Shown: positions 28,230-40,554, numbered from the stretch's first letter. The stretch: DNA of 64,000 bases from Marininema halotolerans (GCF_900116235.1 NZ_FPAA01000001.1:458922-522921); one strand, 5' to 3'. Numbers and translations: made by a program. Notes: a model not told the origin generated them from the letters alone.

Positions 28230-30689
28230 ATGCCTGAAGAAATAAGTAGAGTAAAGGAAATTAATATTAGTCAGGAAATGCGCAACTCGTTCCTAGACTA
28301 CGCGATGAGTGTCATCGTCAGCCGGGCGCTGCCGGATGTTCGTGACGGCCTAAAGCCGGTGCATCGTCGCATTATTTATACCCTTCATCAGTTAGGCATG
28401 ACCCCAGATAAAGGGTATCGAAAATCGGCGAACGTGGTTGGGAACGTGCTCGCCTCCTTCCATCCTCACGGGGATGCCTCGGTGTATGACACGATGGTTC
28501 GGATGGCTCAAGATTTCTCCTATCGGTATATGTTGGTAGATGGGCATGGGAACTTCGGTTCCGTCGATGGGGATTCTGCTGCCGCGATGCGTTATACGGA
28601 AGCAAAAATGGCACCGATTACCCAAGAGTTGCTCCGTGACATCCAAAAGGAAACGGTTGATTTTGGTGAAAACTACGATGGTCGACTGGAAGAACCCCTC
28701 GTACTCCCTTCCCGTTTCCCTAATCTTCTCGTCAATGGGGCAGCTGGGATTGCTGTTGGGATGGCGACCAATATCCCTCCCCATAACTTAGGAGAAGTGA
28801 TTGATGGCATCCTTGCTTTGATTGAGGATCCGGATATTGATGTGGATGGGTTAATGAAGTACATTAAGGGACCCGATTTTCCGACTTCTGGGTTGATTCT
28901 TGGCCGAGAAGGTATTAAAAAAGCCTATCATACGGGTCGTGGGAGTGTTCGTCTACAAGCCAAAACCCGTATTGAGGAAGCCAACAATGGCAAGATGCGG
29001 ATTGTTATCGAAGAGCTCCCTTATCAAGTGAATAAAGCTAAACTAGTAGAAAAAATCGCTGAATTAGTGCGAGATAAAAAAATCGATGGGATTACCGATC
29101 TCCGTGATGAATCGGATCGGAATGGGATGCGAGTGGTTATCGAGTTACGCCGGGATGTTAATCCGAAGGTGCTCCTTAACAATTTGTATAAGCACACGTC
29201 TCTACAGACAAGCTTTGGGATTAACATGCTTGCCCTAGTCGATGGGAAACCGCTTGTCTTAAACCTAAAGCAAGTGTTATTCCACTACCTTGAACACCAG
29301 AAGGTCATTATCCGCCGGCGCACGGAGTTTGATTTACGCAAAGCCGAGGAACGTGCCCATATCCTCGAAGGTTTACGAATCGCGCTTGATCATATCGATG
29401 AAGTGATTGAATTGATTCGCGCCTCTAAAACCGCCCAGGATGCTCGTGATGGTCTGATGGATCGATTTGGTCTATCCGAAGAGCAAGCGCAGGCGATCCT
29501 CGATATGCGTCTCCAACGCCTTACTGGATTAGAGCGCGAGAAGATTGAGGATGAGTATCAAGGATTGCTTAAAACGATTGCTGAGTTGAAGGCCATCCTT
29601 GCCTCAGAGGAGCGGATTTTAGGCGTTATCCAGGAAGAAATGACAGCAATCCGTGACAAATATGCGGATGAGCGGCGTACGCGCATCACCTTTAGTGCGG
29701 AAGAGATTGCGGATGAAGACTTGATTCCAGAGGATGAAGTGGCCATTTTGCTTACCCATCGCGGGTATATTAAACGAATGGCTCCCTCGAGTTATCGTGC
29801 ACAACGCCGGGGAGGACGAGGCGTTTCGGGTATGGGAGTGCGGGATGACGACTTTACCCAGCATCTCTTTGTCACGAGTTCCCACAATCACCTTCTCTTC
29901 TTCACCAATAAAGGGAAAGTGTACCGGATGAAGGCCTATGAAGTACCCGAATTAGGACGAGCAGCCCGTGGGACTGCCATTATCAACTTGATCCAAGTGG
30001 AACAAGGGGAATACATCGAAGCGATTATCCCTGTGAAAGAATTTACGGCGGATTCCTATCTCTTCTTTGGTACTAAATTTGGGGTAGTAAAGAAAACGGC
30101 ACTTGAGGATTTCGGAAACATCCGCCGCAATGGTCTCTTTGCTATTAATCTCCGTGAAGGGGATGAGCTGGTCGGTGTCCGCTTAACGGATGGCGAACAA
30201 GAAATTATCTTGGGGACAAAAAATGGGATGTCGATTCGATTCCCTGAGCAGGATGTTCGTCAAATGGGCCGTACCGCTACAGGAGTAAAGGGAATTGCTC
30301 TAGGTGATGAGGACATCGTCATCGGTATGGAAGTGGTCGTTCCTGGCCGGGATGTGGCGATCGTGACATCCAAAGGGTACGGAAAAAGGACGCCACTTTC
30401 CGAATACCGTAGCCAATCCCGCGGTGGTAAAGGGATTAAGACGCAAAATATAACGAAGCGAAAAGGGAAAGTGGTCGGTCTTAAAGTGGTTTCCGAAGAG
30501 GAAGACTTGATGATCGTGACCACCTCGGGATTAATCATTCGCATGAACATCTCCGGCATCTCAACGATGAGTCGTTATGCTCAGGGTGTGAGGTTGATGA
30601 ATCTTAGGGATGAAGAGGAAGTGGCTACCCTGGCTCGTGTGGAACGGGAAGAAGTCCCGGAAGAAGAAGAAAACAGCGACGAAGATTAA
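28230..30689 (+). CDS. gyrA: DNA gyrase subunit A
   Basis: The 819-residue GyrA starts [29 protein letters not shown]. It has the quinolone-region [20 protein letters not shown], the catalytic tyrosine in AMRYTEAKM, and the GyrA box QRRGGRG that enables DNA wrapping, with an acidic tail ([11 protein letters not shown]). The ATG at 28230 has GGAG 8 bases upstream; a GTG three codons earlier overlaps that site. Confidence 0.98.
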   Translation: MPEEISRVKEINISQEMRNSFLDYAMSVIVSRALPDVRDGLKPVHRRIIYTLHQLGMTPDKGYRKSANVVGNVLASFHPHGDASVYDTMVRMAQDFSYRYMLVDGHGNFGSVDGDSAAAMRYTEAKMAPITQELLRDIQKETVDFGENYDGRLEEPLVLPSRFPNLLVNGAAGIAVGMATNIPPHNLGEVIDGILALIEDPDIDVDGLMKYIKGPDFPTSGLILGREGIKKAYHTGRGSVRLQAKTRIEEANNGKMRIVIEELPYQVNKAKLVEKIAELVRDKKIDGITDLRDESDRNGMRVVIELRRDVNPKVLLNNLYKHTSLQTSFGINMLALVDGKPLVLNLKQVLFHYLEHQKVIIRRRTEFDLRKAEERAHILEGLRIALDHIDEVIELIRASKTAQDARDGLMDRFGLSEEQAQAILDMRLQRLTGLEREKIEDEYQGLLKTIAELKAILASEERILGVIQEEMTAIRDKYADERRTRITFSAEEIADEDLIPEDEVAILLTHRGYIKRMAPSSYRAQRRGGRGVSGMGVRDDDFTQHLFVTSSHNHLLFFTNKGKVYRMKAYEVPELGRAARGTAIINLIQVEQGEYIEAIIPVKEFTADSYLFFGTKFGVVKKTALEDFGNIRRNGLFAINLREGDELVGVRLTDGEQEIILGTKNGMSIRFPEQDVRQMGRTATGVKGIALGDEDIVIGMEVVVPGRDVAIVTSKGYGKRTPLSEYRSQSRGGKGIKTQNITKRKGKVVGLKVVSEEEDLMIVTTSGLIIRMNISGISTMSRYAQGVRLMNLRDEEEVATLARVEREEVPEEEENSDED

Positions 30690-30707
30690 TCGGATCGCTC
30701 CATTGAT

Positions 30708-30750
30708 AAAAGGGTTGACCTCGGTTGTTGCCGATCGGTCAGCCCTTTTT
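30708..30750. terminator. Terminator after gyrA
   Basis: AAAAGGGTTGACC (30708-30720) pairs with GGTCAGCCCTTTT (30737-30749, one bulge), followed by T7. The T-run touches the stop codon of the convergent yaaC gene, so the hairpin probably serves both genes. Confidence 0.85.
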
Positions 30751-31824
30751 TTACTCGCGTACAAACAGGATTTTTTCTTCGAACAATGTGTTTAAAATCA
30801 GATTAGGAAACTTACGGCGTGTCACTTGTAGGAATTCCTCAATTAACACCGCTTCTTTCGCAGCCGTTCCATCCACAATTTCTCCCCATAAGGGAACTTC
30901 ATAGCGACACAACATACTTAAGGAAAATAAGAGGAGGTAGTGGACAAACATCTCTGGCATTACGCCTAGGGAGTCTCCCCGATTGGGGGGATAGAGGTAA
31001 TACCCACCGCGTACATCTTCTCTAAACCACGGATGAGCAAATCCTCGATTCCAACAGTCTACATGGGTCGATTCCGAATGTTGCCAATGAAATCGTATCC
31101 ATCCACGGGGCGTAGGTGACTTATCCACAGTAAATTGTGGACCGGGTTCGACAACCGTACGGGTGAGTCGTTCTGCGAAACCTCTTGGGGTAAGGTGAAG
31201 CTGATCCAATACCTTCTCTTCAAGGGTAAAAGACATGGATGGAGCCCCTTCGATGGGATTGGAATCGATGGCGATGGGATACAAGCTGGTTTCACGAAAT
31301 ACTTGGCGGTAACTATCTTGGATATCCGGCAATAGGGAGAAAAGCTGCTTCATGGACCAGGATGTATTACATAAGGCTCCCCATCCTGAGGATCTCATCA
31401 ATTCGGGAAGAAGTCCCTCGGGTTGGATACGGATGGTATCCTCGGCAAGACGATAATCACTCCGTTTGCGTCGACGTGTGGAAGCCCCATGTCGAAGTAC
31501 AAAGGTATTGCGGGGATAATCAGGATCAAAGGAAAGCATCCACACTTTCGCCAGGCTCATCGTGCCATAGTAGGTCAGTAATGGACTGACAAAGGGTGAA
31601 CTTTGTCGTGCAGCCAGATAGAGTTCGCGTGCTTGCCGCACATAAGACATCATGGCATGGGATGCACGAAATGCGGCACGATCCGGGTGATCCAAACCCA
31701 CCTGTGCATATTTATCCCGCAGGTATCCTTTGGTCATGGCATCATTCTCTAGCAGTAAAAAAAGATTCCACATTTTTCGTTCCGGGAACTCACAGGGAAT
31801 GCGTCGGATTCCCCCGATCTCCAT
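30751..31824 (-). CDS. yaaC: YaaC-like protein
   Basis: The 357-residue protein matches the YaaC family found beside gyrA/guaB in Bacillales (RDKYAQVGLDHPDRAAFRASHAMMSYVRQARELYLAARQSSPFVSPLLTYYGTMSL is split over residues about 35-90). Function is unknown. The ATG at 31824 has GAGGTGAT 6 bases upstream. Two DnaA boxes lie just upstream and one exact box lies inside the gene (31121-31129), so DnaA control is possible. Confidence 0.88.
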   Translation of the reverse strand: MEIGGIRRIPCEFPERKMWNLFLLLENDAMTKGYLRDKYAQVGLDHPDRAAFRASHAMMSYVRQARELYLAARQSSPFVSPLLTYYGTMSLAKVWMLSFDPDYPRNTFVLRHGASTRRRKRSDYRLAEDTIRIQPEGLLPELMRSSGWGALCNTSWSMKQLFSLLPDIQDSYRQVFRETSLYPIAIDSNPIEGAPSMSFTLEEKVLDQLHLTPRGFAERLTRTVVEPGPQFTVDKSPTPRGWIRFHWQHSESTHVDCWNRGFAHPWFREDVRGGYYLYPPNRGDSLGVMPEMFVHYLLLFSLSMLCRYEVPLWGEIVDGTAAKEAVLIEEFLQVTRRKFPNLILNTLFEEKILFVRE

Positions 31825-31904
31825 AGGATCACCTCATCTCTTATGTAGTCTGCTTGAAGAGCGGGTTCCTTATGACAGAAGTTGGGAATCCAATTAATCA
31901 CACC

Positions 31905-31934
31905 TGTGGATAACTTGTGGACAACATAGGATAA
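31905..31934. promoter_or_regulatory. DnaA-box pair upstream of yaaC
   Basis: TGTGGATAA (31905-31913) and TGTGGACAA (31916-31924) lie 11 bases apart in the same orientation, about one helical turn, with a third weak copy ATAGGATAA at 31926-31934. The cluster is in the 127-base gap between the ABC ATPase stop and the yaaC start, where a yaaC promoter is expected. Confidence 0.7.
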
Positions 31935-31951
31935 CTTTTTCCCTAGGGAAT

Positions 31952-32839
31952 TTAAGAGGAGCAAATATGGGGATTCCGAAGCATGATGGTTAGAATTTCG
32001 TCCAATTCAAGGGAAGTGGACCGTGTGATCGACATACCGGATGCGGCAAGGTATTCCACTGTTTGCATGTGATTGTGGGTAACGAGACGATGCAAAGGCC
32101 CCTCTTCCCATTCAACGACACCAGCGATTTCCTGTGGATGAGGGGGTAGCCGGTCTATCCACAGGGTTTTCCACTGATCCAGAAGGTGATCCTTTTCAAA
32201 TTCTCCAAGGAATCGCCCTTTGTTCAAAAGAAGGATGACATCCGAGATCCGGCGGATATCCTCAACGCGGTGGGTAGCCATCAACACCGAAGTTCCTTCT
32301 TGTTGAAGAACGTGATGGATTTGTTCCGTGAAAAATTTTTGTGCAAAGAAGTCAAGTCCATCCATGGGTTCATCGAGAAGGAGAATCTCAGGCCGGGCGG
32401 ATAAAGCGAGAACAAAGGAAAGTTTCTTCTTCATTCCCTTAGACATGCGATTATAGGATTGATCGGTAGATACTTCACATTGTTCCAGAAGATCGGCACA
32501 CAATTTTCCATCCCAGCGTGGATAGAGACGGGAGATAAAGTCAATCACCTCGGAAGCACGCACCTGTCCGTGATCTGTAGGGCTTTCGGGTACATAGCCG
32601 ACTCTCATCTTAATGTCTACATCCGCTAGTTTGGGAGTGAGCCCAGCAATCTGGATGGATCCTGTACTGGGTTGCAGGAGTCCGTTTAAGATACGAAAAA
32701 GAGTGCTTTTACCCGAACCATTAGGACCTATCAGAGCATAGGAAAGTCCCTTTTCTAGGGAGATGGAGAGGGGTTCTAACATGAAATCATTATAGGACTT
32801 ACTGACGCAATCTAGCTGAATAGCAGGAATATTATTCAT
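31952..32839 (-). CDS. ABC transporter ATP-binding protein (YtrB/YhcG type)
   Basis: The 295-residue ATPase has Walker A GPNGSGKSTLFRIL near residue 37, a degenerate signature MSKGMKKKLSF near 133, Walker B EILLLDEPMDGLD near 150, and an H-loop THRVEDIRR. The MSKG signature is typical of the GntR-linked YtrB/YhcG exporters. It overlaps the GntR gene by 8 bases and shares an operon with the upstream permease gene. Substrate unknown; such systems often respond to cell-wall stress. Confidence 0.9.
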   Translation of the reverse strand: MNNIPAIQLDCVSKSYNDFMLEPLSISLEKGLSYALIGPNGSGKSTLFRILNGLLQPSTGSIQIAGLTPKLADVDIKMRVGYVPESPTDHGQVRASEVIDFISRLYPRWDGKLCADLLEQCEVSTDQSYNRMSKGMKKKLSFVLALSARPEILLLDEPMDGLDFFAQKFFTEQIHHVLQQEGTSVLMATHRVEDIRRISDVILLLNKGRFLGEFEKDHLLDQWKTLWIDRLPPHPQEIAGVVEWEEGPLHRLVTHNHMQTVEYLAASGMSITRSTSLELDEILTIMLRNPHICSS

Positions 32840-33251
32840 CTAGAGTTCCTCCTCGTGAAGTCAATTCGGCTTTCACTTTCACTAATAAGTGTGTAAACAA
32901 CTCGGTCAATTGCGCTTCGGTCACTCCCATACGAAAACCACTCTCGATGGTTTTCCGCAAATCTTTTTCCACTGTGGATAAACGATGGGTATCCTGTTCT
33001 TCTTGATCCACCCTGGTAACAAACGTACCTAATCCCTGTCGTGTCTGAATGAGACCTTCGCCCTCAAGATCTTGATATGCACGCCGGGTGGTTATCACAC
33101 TACATCCCAGATCCTTAGCCAATGTACGGATGGATGGAAGGGAAGTTCCTGTGGGGAGGATTCCGCTAAGGATGAGTTCTTGAAGCTGATCCGTGATTTG
33201 GCGATAGATGGGTATAGCTGTATCAGCGGAGAGGTGAATAGGTAATGGCAT
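32832..33251 (-). CDS. GntR-family regulator, YtrA subfamily
   Basis: The 139-residue protein has the winged helix typical of GntR (IPIYRQITDQLQELILSGILPTGTSLPSIRTLAKDLGCSVITTRRAYQDLEGEGLIQTRQGLGTFV) at residues about 12-76 and only a short C-terminal part with no effector domain, as in YtrA. It lies between the permease and ATPase genes and probably represses its own operon through an inverted repeat at 34032-34044. An exact DnaA box (32973-32981) lies within it. Confidence 0.92.
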   Translation of the reverse strand: MPLPIHLSADTAIPIYRQITDQLQELILSGILPTGTSLPSIRTLAKDLGCSVITTRRAYQDLEGEGLIQTRQGLGTFVTRVDQEEQDTHRLSTVEKDLRKTIESGFRMGVTEAQLTELFTHLLVKVKAELTSRGGTLDE

Positions 33252-33268
33252 TGGAATACTCTCCTTTG

Positions 33269-33985
33269 TTAATCAATTGCTAAATCGCGGGTATGGATTT
33301 GTTTTTTGATAACGAAGAACCAACCAATGATGAGGCATGCGGCACTCATCCAGGCAATGAGTACAGAGAGAATGGGGTGAGTGATGGAGAGATGAATTGT
33401 CCATTGGACAACATTAACTCGAAAGACGTTTAACCAAAAAATAATGGGACAGACGATAACTGTCATGACGATGATCGGTCCCCAAAAAATCCATATCCCA
33501 CGTTTGCACCATTCCAAATAGGTATAAGCACTGCCTACGCTAAAGGCATATGCCGTCCACATCAGGGCAAAGGAGAGATAGTGACCGGCGTCCATCGAAT
33601 GAATTGGTTTAGAGAATGGGTAGATGGAGAGGAAAAAACTAGTGGACATGACTAAAACCAATACAAGGCTGAGTACCATACGGGACATTGTGAAACCATG
33701 GAGTGAGATGGGGAGTGTCCGATACCAAGCTAATTGTTGGGTAAAGGGATCTTGTTTTAATTTGCTGATCGACCAGTATTCCTTCGCTCCATATAGGGTG
33801 CAAAAATACGGGAGTACGGTAATAAAGATAAAATCTAGTGAAAACCCGCTGTTGATATTAGAATTAAATAAAATAATGGTTGCTATTCCAAAGATGGATG
33901 TGAAAAGGAAAGTGCCAATTAAAGCTGGCCAGGAGCGTTTTAACTCATAACGGATCAAATAAAGGATTTCTTGCCGGATGCTCAT
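33269..33985 (-). CDS. ABC transporter permease, ABC-2 like
   Basis: The 238-residue protein has about six transmembrane segments and a short basic N-terminus (MSIRQEILYLIRYELKRSW), with no soluble domain. It is the first gene of the permease-GntR-ATPase operon. The ATG at 33985 follows GAGGAGG. I recognise only the general ABC-2 permease architecture. Confidence 0.8.
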   Translation of the reverse strand: MSIRQEILYLIRYELKRSWPALIGTFLFTSIFGIATIILFNSNINSGFSLDFIFITVLPYFCTLYGAKEYWSISKLKQDPFTQQLAWYRTLPISLHGFTMSRMVLSLVLVLVMSTSFFLSIYPFSKPIHSMDAGHYLSFALMWTAYAFSVGSAYTYLEWCKRGIWIFWGPIIVMTVIVCPIIFWLNVFRVNVVQWTIHLSITHPILSVLIAWMSAACLIIGWFFVIKKQIHTRDLAID

Positions 33986-34031
33986 TCATATTTCCTCCTC
34001 TAGTGTAGCGGCTGTTGCTTACCGCATTGTT

Positions 34032-34044
34032 TATACTGTGTATA
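34032..34044. promoter_or_regulatory. Candidate GntR operator
   Basis: TATAC-TGT-GTATA is a perfect inverted repeat in the 5' region of the permease-GntR-ATPase operon, 47 bases before the permease start. YtrA-type repressors bind such AT-rich palindromes. The adjacent TATAAT (34041-34046) suggests promoter overlap. Confidence 0.55.
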
Positions 34045-34143
34045 ATGATATTAACAGTGTGGACATTACCAATCAACCCCATTTTTTGAAAAAGGGGCTT
34101 TTCTCTGAATAAATTAAGGGCTTCACGCCTGTAGTGTAGCAAC

Positions 34144-35690
<1,547 letters not shown>

Positions 35691-35700
35691 TGACACGGCG

Positions 35701-35728
35701 ACACCGGAGTCGGATCCGGTGTTTTTTT
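35701..35728 (+). terminator. Terminator of guaB
   Basis: ACACCGG (35701-35707) pairs with CCGGTGT (35716-35722), followed by T7. Confidence 0.9.
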
Positions 35729-35825
35729 ATGGGGCGTTTACTTCAAAACCCCATTCTAGTAGACTGATAAGGCGATAACTTCAGGAATATTTTTCTAATG
35801 ATTGAATGAACGGAGCGATGCACTT

Positions 35826-37061
35826 GTGATCCGACGTAACAACAAAGTGATGCTTCTATTACTGAGTTTGCTGATAGGTGGTATCGGATGGATTGCGCAG
35901 GTGGAAACTGCACAGGCAGCTTCATCAGCGATTCCCATCGATGTCAAGGCGCGCTCTTATATTTTGCTCGATAAAAATTCCGGTCGTGTACTGGTTGAAA
36001 AGGGAGCATCAAAACGGTATGCACCCGCCAGTTTGACGAAGATTATGACGGAATACATCGTGTTGGACAGGATTAAACAAGGAAAGTTATCCTGGGACGA
36101 TATAGTGCGGGTTTCAAAGAATGCGGAGCGGATCGATGAGGCGCAGGTGTATTTGAAAGCAGGTGAAAAGCGGAGTATCCGTGAGTTGTTTACAGCAATG
36201 GCCGTATACTCTGCTAATGATGCTGCGGTTGCTTTAGCTGAACATGTTGCCGGCAGCGAAACGAAGTTTGTTGCCTTGATGAATCAACAAGCAAAGAAAC
36301 TTGGATTAACCTCCTCTCACTTTACGAACTGTACGGGTCTACCCAAGCGAAGTTATCCCGACTACCCAGATGTTCAAGGCAAACATGTGATGTCGGCAGG
36401 AGATGTAGCACGATTAACACGACAAATTCTTCTGGATCATGAGGAGGTATTACCCATCGTCTCCCATTCCCGTTATGTATTTCGTCAAGGGGAAACGGGC
36501 GAGCGTATGTTGCTAAATTGGAACCGAATGCTCCCTGGATTTGCTTATGCTTATAAGGGGCTGGATGGTTTTAAAACCGGTTATACCCGGGAGGCGGGAT
36601 ATAATTTTGCAGGAAGTGCAAAGCAAAAGGGATTCCGTTTGGTATCTGTGGTGATGGGAACCCGTTCAAAGTCTGCTCGTTTTGTGGAGACAAAAAAATT
36701 ACTGGACTATGGATTTTCCCGTTATCAGCAGGTGGAAATGATCCATCGACATCAGGTTGTGACAAATCATCCCAATGCCCCGATCAAAGACGGGGAAAGT
36801 TTGTCAGTTCCTGCAATTAGCAAAGAAAAGTTAACCTTACCAATCATCCCTGAAGAGAAAAGGAAGTATCGGATACAGGTTACCTTTCGTGAAAAATTAC
36901 AAGCTCCCATTAACAAGGGAACAGTGGTCGGAAAGGCAAAGATTTTGTATGATGGAAAAGGAATCCCCGCGGTGAAATCCATCGATTTGATCGCAGGGAA
37001 ATCTGTCGAAAAAGCAAGTTGGTGGAGACTGTTGTTTCGATCCCTTTTCGGGGAAGACTGA
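35826..37061 (+). CDS. dacA: D-alanyl-D-alanine carboxypeptidase (PBP5/DacA)
   Basis: This low-molecular-weight penicillin-binding protein trims pentapeptide side chains of peptidoglycan. The 411-residue product has a signal peptide (VMLLLLSLLIGGIGWIAQVETAQA), the catalytic SLTK near residue 69, the SxN motif in YSANDAA and the KTG motif in FKTGYT, then a PBP5 C-terminal beta domain and a WWRLLFRSLFGED amphipathic anchor. I chose the GTG at 35826 because GGAG lies about 10 bases upstream; a TTG eight codons earlier has no such site. Confidence 0.94.
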   Translation: MIRRNNKVMLLLLSLLIGGIGWIAQVETAQAASSAIPIDVKARSYILLDKNSGRVLVEKGASKRYAPASLTKIMTEYIVLDRIKQGKLSWDDIVRVSKNAERIDEAQVYLKAGEKRSIRELFTAMAVYSANDAAVALAEHVAGSETKFVALMNQQAKKLGLTSSHFTNCTGLPKRSYPDYPDVQGKHVMSAGDVARLTRQILLDHEEVLPIVSHSRYVFRQGETGERMLLNWNRMLPGFAYAYKGLDGFKTGYTREAGYNFAGSAKQKGFRLVSVVMGTRSKSARFVETKKLLDYGFSRYQQVEMIHRHQVVTNHPNAPIKDGESLSVPAISKEKLTLPIIPEEKRKYRIQVTFREKLQAPINKGTVVGKAKILYDGKGIPAVKSIDLIAGKSVEKASWWRLLFRSLFGED

Positions 37062-37157
37062 CGGAAGAGGGACTGAGTTGTCAGGTATTCACCATTTCGA
37101 TACAATGAAAATAAACCTTTTAGTACGGATATAAGGGAATGGGAGAGGATGAAAGAT

Positions 37158-38057
37158 ATGAGCCAAGTTAATGGAATCGCTACAGGAACGAATCGCGTGA
37201 AACGTGGGATGGCGGAAATGCAAAAGGGTGGCGTCATCATGGACGTTGTCAACGCGGAACAAGCTAAAATCGCGGAAGAAGCCGGTGCTGTAGCCGTTAT
37301 GGCACTGGAGCGGGTTCCATCCGATATTCGCGCGGCAGGTGGGGTTGCGCGTATGGCAGATCCGACAATTGTCGAAGAAGTCATGAAGGCGGTCAGTATT
37401 CCGGTTATGGCAAAAGCGCGGATTGGACATTATGTAGAGGCACGTATCCTCGAAGCGATGGGTGTGGACTACATTGATGAATCCGAAGTGTTGACCCCTG
37501 CTGATGATTTCTATCATATCGACAAAAATGCTTTTACCGTTCCCTTTGTGTGTGGAGCTCGGGATCTTGGGGAAGCATTGCGTCGGATTGGTGAAGGGGC
37601 TTCGATGATTCGTACCAAGGGTGAACCCGGTACAGGAAACATCGTTGAGGCTGTGAAACATATGCGTATGATGATGAGCCAAATTCGCCAAGTTCAAGGA
37701 ATGTCACGGGACGAATTGATGGCAGAAGCGAAAAAAATCGGTGCTCCCTATGAGTTGTTATTGCAAATTCATGAAACAGGGAAATTACCTGTTGTAAACT
37801 TTGCGGCGGGTGGGGTCGCGACTCCAGCGGATGCCGCTCTCATGATGCAACTTGGATCCGATGGCGTTTTTGTTGGCTCGGGTATCTTTAAATCGGATCA
37901 TCCTGAGAAGTTTGCACGTGCGATTGTACAAGCGACTACCCACTACGAAGATTATACCCTGATCGCTGAACTATCAAAGGGATTGGGAGCTCCCATGAAA
38001 GGGATTGAGATTTCTTCCCTAGAACCTTCCGCACGCATGCAAGAGCGGGGCTGGTAA
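37158..38057 (+). CDS. pdxS: Pyridoxal 5'-phosphate synthase subunit PdxS
   Basis: PdxS condenses ribose-5-phosphate, glyceraldehyde-3-phosphate and ammonia to PLP. The product (299 residues) has [32 protein letters not shown], the catalytic lysines in [13 protein letters not shown] and [10 protein letters not shown], and the C-terminal [13 protein letters not shown]. The ATG at 37158 has GAGAGG 9 bases upstream; the earlier ATG at 37149 abuts it. Confidence 0.97.
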   Translation: MSQVNGIATGTNRVKRGMAEMQKGGVIMDVVNAEQAKIAEEAGAVAVMALERVPSDIRAAGGVARMADPTIVEEVMKAVSIPVMAKARIGHYVEARILEAMGVDYIDESEVLTPADDFYHIDKNAFTVPFVCGARDLGEALRRIGEGASMIRTKGEPGTGNIVEAVKHMRMMMSQIRQVQGMSRDELMAEAKKIGAPYELLLQIHETGKLPVVNFAAGGVATPADAALMMQLGSDGVFVGSGIFKSDHPEKFARAIVQATTHYEDYTLIAELSKGLGAPMKGIEISSLEPSARMQERGW

Positions 38058-38076
38058 GCGAAGGAGGCCGTATCGT

Positions 38077-38664
38077 ATGAAGATTGGAGTACTCGCTCTT
38101 CAAGGAGCAGTACAAGAACATGTACGAATGTTAGAAAAGGCAGGAGCGGAGGTCTTTCTCGTCAAACGGAAAGAACAGCTCGAGGGGCTTGATGGCTTGG
38201 TCATTCCCGGTGGGGAATCGACAACCATTGCAAAACTGATGCATTTGTATGATTTAATGGAACCGATTCAAGAGATGGGGCGTCGGGGTGTACCGCTCTT
38301 TGGCACATGTGCGGGCTTGATCGTACTGGCTGCCCGCATCGAAGGGACGGATACCCCTCACCTTGGCCTATTGGACATTACGGTTCAGCGTAATGCCTTT
38401 GGTCGTCAACGGGAAAGCTTTGAAGCGAAGCTCGCAATTAAAGGGGTCGCTGAAGACTTTGAAGCCGTATTTATTCGAGCCCCATTGATTACCGAAGTAG
38501 GGAATGCGAGTGACGTTCTTTGTGAAATTGATGGACGCATCGTCGTTGTAAAGCAAGGTCATCTCCTCGGGGCATCTTTTCACCCTGAGTTGACCGAAGA
38601 TGCACGGTTGCACTCATACTTTGTCGAAATGGTAAAGGCGGCACAACGGAAGCGCAGTGCTTAA
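38077..38664 (+). CDS. pdxT: Pyridoxal 5'-phosphate synthase glutaminase subunit PdxT
   Basis: PdxT releases ammonia from glutamine for PdxS. The 195-residue protein has the class I amidotransferase PGGESTTIAKLM, the nucleophile cysteine in GTCAGLIVLA near residue 78, and the His-Glu pair in SFHPELTED. It follows pdxS by 19 bases with AAGGAGG upstream. Confidence 0.97.
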   Translation: MKIGVLALQGAVQEHVRMLEKAGAEVFLVKRKEQLEGLDGLVIPGGESTTIAKLMHLYDLMEPIQEMGRRGVPLFGTCAGLIVLAARIEGTDTPHLGLLDITVQRNAFGRQRESFEAKLAIKGVAEDFEAVFIRAPLITEVGNASDVLCEIDGRIVVVKQGHLLGASFHPELTEDARLHSYFVEMVKAAQRKRSA

Positions 38665-38698
38665 TGAATATACAATGAATAGCATCGATGAGAATTAG

Positions 38699-38915
38699 TA
38701 CCCAGTGAGGGTGGTGCAGAGAGACGGTGGTTGGTGTGAACCGTTCTACTCTACTGGGGAATCCCTCTCGGAGCTGGGCGTGAAAGGGCTCGATCCCTAA
38801 AGCGTCTCCGGTTAGCGACCGTGATCCCGCACAGAAGAGGATCGAGGGCAGTTTCCTCGATTAAATTAGGGTGGCAACGCGGAACCTTCCGTCCCTTGGG
38901 ATGGGGGGTTTTTGT
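38699..38915 (+). ncRNA. T-box leader of serS
   Basis: This tRNA-sensing riboswitch should respond to uncharged tRNA-Ser. Stem I base CCCAGT (38701-38706) pairs with ACTGGG (38753-38758), with TCT serine triplets at 38745 and 38750 as specifier candidates. The T-box sequence AGGGTGGCAACGCGG (38868-38882) is followed by a terminator stem (CCGTCCC/GGGATGGGG) with T5 ending near 38915. serS begins 29 bases later. Confidence 0.92.
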
Positions 38916-38943
38916 GTTGTTAGATCAAAGGAGAGATGAATCC

Positions 38944-40224
38944 ATGTTGGATATCAAAGTATTGCGAAGTGATATGGAAACAGTCAGAGCAAGATTAGCC
39001 CATCGGGGTGAAGATATTAGCGGACTGGACTCGATCATGCAATTGGATAAGGATCGCCGTCGTTATTTACAAGAAACAGAGGAATTAAAAAGTCGGCGAA
39101 ATACCGTTTCGAAGGAGATTGCTCAAAAGAAAAAAGCCGGTGAAGATGCATCAGAGAGCATCTTAGAAATGCGGACGGTTGGGGATCGCATTAAAGAATT
39201 GGATGGTCATTTGCGACAGGTAGAAGAGTCGCTACATAAAACCTTGCTTACGCTCCCAAATATCCCCCATGAAAGTGTACCGGTGGGTGCAAGTGAAGAG
39301 GAGAATGTTCCTGTTCGGCATTGGGGTAAACCCCGCTCTTTTACCTTTGAGGCAAAGCCCCATTGGGATTTGGCCAAGGAGCTAGACCTTCTTGATTTTG
39401 AACGAGCAGCGAAGGTGACAGGTTCGCGATTTGTGTTTTACAAAGGATTAGGAGCTCGGCTAGAACGTGCATTGATGAACTTTATGCTGGATCTTCATAC
39501 GGGAGAGCACGGATATACTGAAATGATTCCTCCCTATATGGTGAACCGAACAAGTATGACCGGCACGGGTCAGCTTCCTAAATTTGCGGAGGATGCCTTT
39601 GCAGTTGAGGGAACCGAATACTTTTTGATTCCTACTTCTGAAGTGCCAGTGACGAACTTTCATGGAGATGAGATTCTCAACGCCAAGGATCTTCCGAAAA
39701 AATTTGCCGCGTACAGTGCCAACTTTCGTTCGGAAGCCGGATCTGCTGGACGTGATACCAGAGGGTTGATTCGTACGCACCAATTTAACAAGATTGAATT
39801 AGTTAAAATGGTTCGCCCAGAGGATTCCTATAATGAGTTAGATAGCCTTGTAGAGAATGCAGAGAAAGTACTGCAACTTTTGGGACTCCCTTATCAAGTG
39901 TTGATGATGTGCACAGCAGATCTTGGATTTACAGCAGCTAAGAAATATGATCTGGAAGTTTGGCTACCGAGCTCTGACACTTATCGTGAGATCTCTTCTT
40001 GCAGTAATTTTGAAGATTTTCAAGCACGTCGTGCCAATATCCGTTTCCGTAGGGAAGTGGGGAGTAAGCCGGAGTTTATTCACACCTTAAATGGCTCTGG
40101 ATTGGCTATTGGTCGGACCGTTGCCGCATTAATTGAAAATTATCAGCAGGAAGACGGCAGTATCCTCATACCCGAAGTATTACGCCCGTATCTGGGAGGA
40201 CTTGAAAAAATAACAAAGGATTAA
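38944..40224 (+). CDS. serS: Seryl-tRNA synthetase
   Basis: This class II synthetase charges tRNA-Ser. The 426-residue protein has the N-terminal coiled-coil arm ([22 protein letters not shown] ... [19 protein letters not shown]), motif 2 [26 protein letters not shown] and motif 3 [18 protein letters not shown]. The ATG at 38944 has AAAGGAG upstream, so the long open stretch ahead of it is T-box leader, not protein. Confidence 0.97.
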   Translation: MLDIKVLRSDMETVRARLAHRGEDISGLDSIMQLDKDRRRYLQETEELKSRRNTVSKEIAQKKKAGEDASESILEMRTVGDRIKELDGHLRQVEESLHKTLLTLPNIPHESVPVGASEEENVPVRHWGKPRSFTFEAKPHWDLAKELDLLDFERAAKVTGSRFVFYKGLGARLERALMNFMLDLHTGEHGYTEMIPPYMVNRTSMTGTGQLPKFAEDAFAVEGTEYFLIPTSEVPVTNFHGDEILNAKDLPKKFAAYSANFRSEAGSAGRDTRGLIRTHQFNKIELVKMVRPEDSYNELDSLVENAEKVLQLLGLPYQVLMMCTADLGFTAAKKYDLEVWLPSSDTYREISSCSNFEDFQARRANIRFRREVGSKPEFIHTLNGSGLAIGRTVAALIENYQQEDGSILIPEVLRPYLGGLEKITKD

Positions 40225-40230
40225 ATCCAT

Positions 40231-40276
40231 TTAAGTAAAAGAAGCTATAGGAAACGGGATAGCTTCTTTTACTTAA
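40231..40276 (+). terminator. Terminator of serS
   Basis: A perfect 17-base inverted repeat (40231-40247 / 40260-40276) with a TTTT-containing 3' arm begins 6 bases after the serS stop codon. Confidence 0.85.
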
Positions 40277-40337
40277 TAAGTAAAATGGGCATTCGTACGA
40301 TCATCGTCTCTTAAATATTAGAAAGTAATCATGCTAC

Positions 40338-40366
40338 TTGACGAATAAAAGCATCCCCCGTATAAT
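40338..40366 (+). promoter_or_regulatory. Promoter of tRNA-Ser(UGA)
   Basis: TTGACG (40338-40343) and TATAAT (40361-40366) are spaced by 17 bases, 47 bases before the tRNA. Confidence 0.85.
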
Positions 40367-40413
40367 CAATAAAGAGATCGCAAAAAGTAGTAACATAAGG
40401 ATTGGATCATCGT

Positions 40414-40503
<90 letters not shown>

Positions 40504-40511
40504 ACGTATAA

Positions 40512-40547
40512 AAAAGAGCTTCCGAGTTAATAGGAAGCTCTTTTTTT
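40512..40547 (+). terminator. Terminator of tRNA-Ser(UGA)
   Basis: AAAAGAGCTTCC (40512-40523) pairs with GGAAGCTCTTTT (40533-40544), extended by further T. The stem also works on the minus strand, so it may terminate the convergent gene at 40555 too. Confidence 0.9.
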
Positions 40548-40554
40548 GTGTTAA

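Noticed and set aside
31936..31956. Palindrome TTCCCTAGGGAA as a Noc site
   Set aside because: Spacing differs from the NBS consensus by an insertion of two bases.
38821..38943. N-terminal extension of serS
   Set aside because: This part is the T-box and terminator; the true start at 38944 has a good ribosome-binding site and matches the family start.
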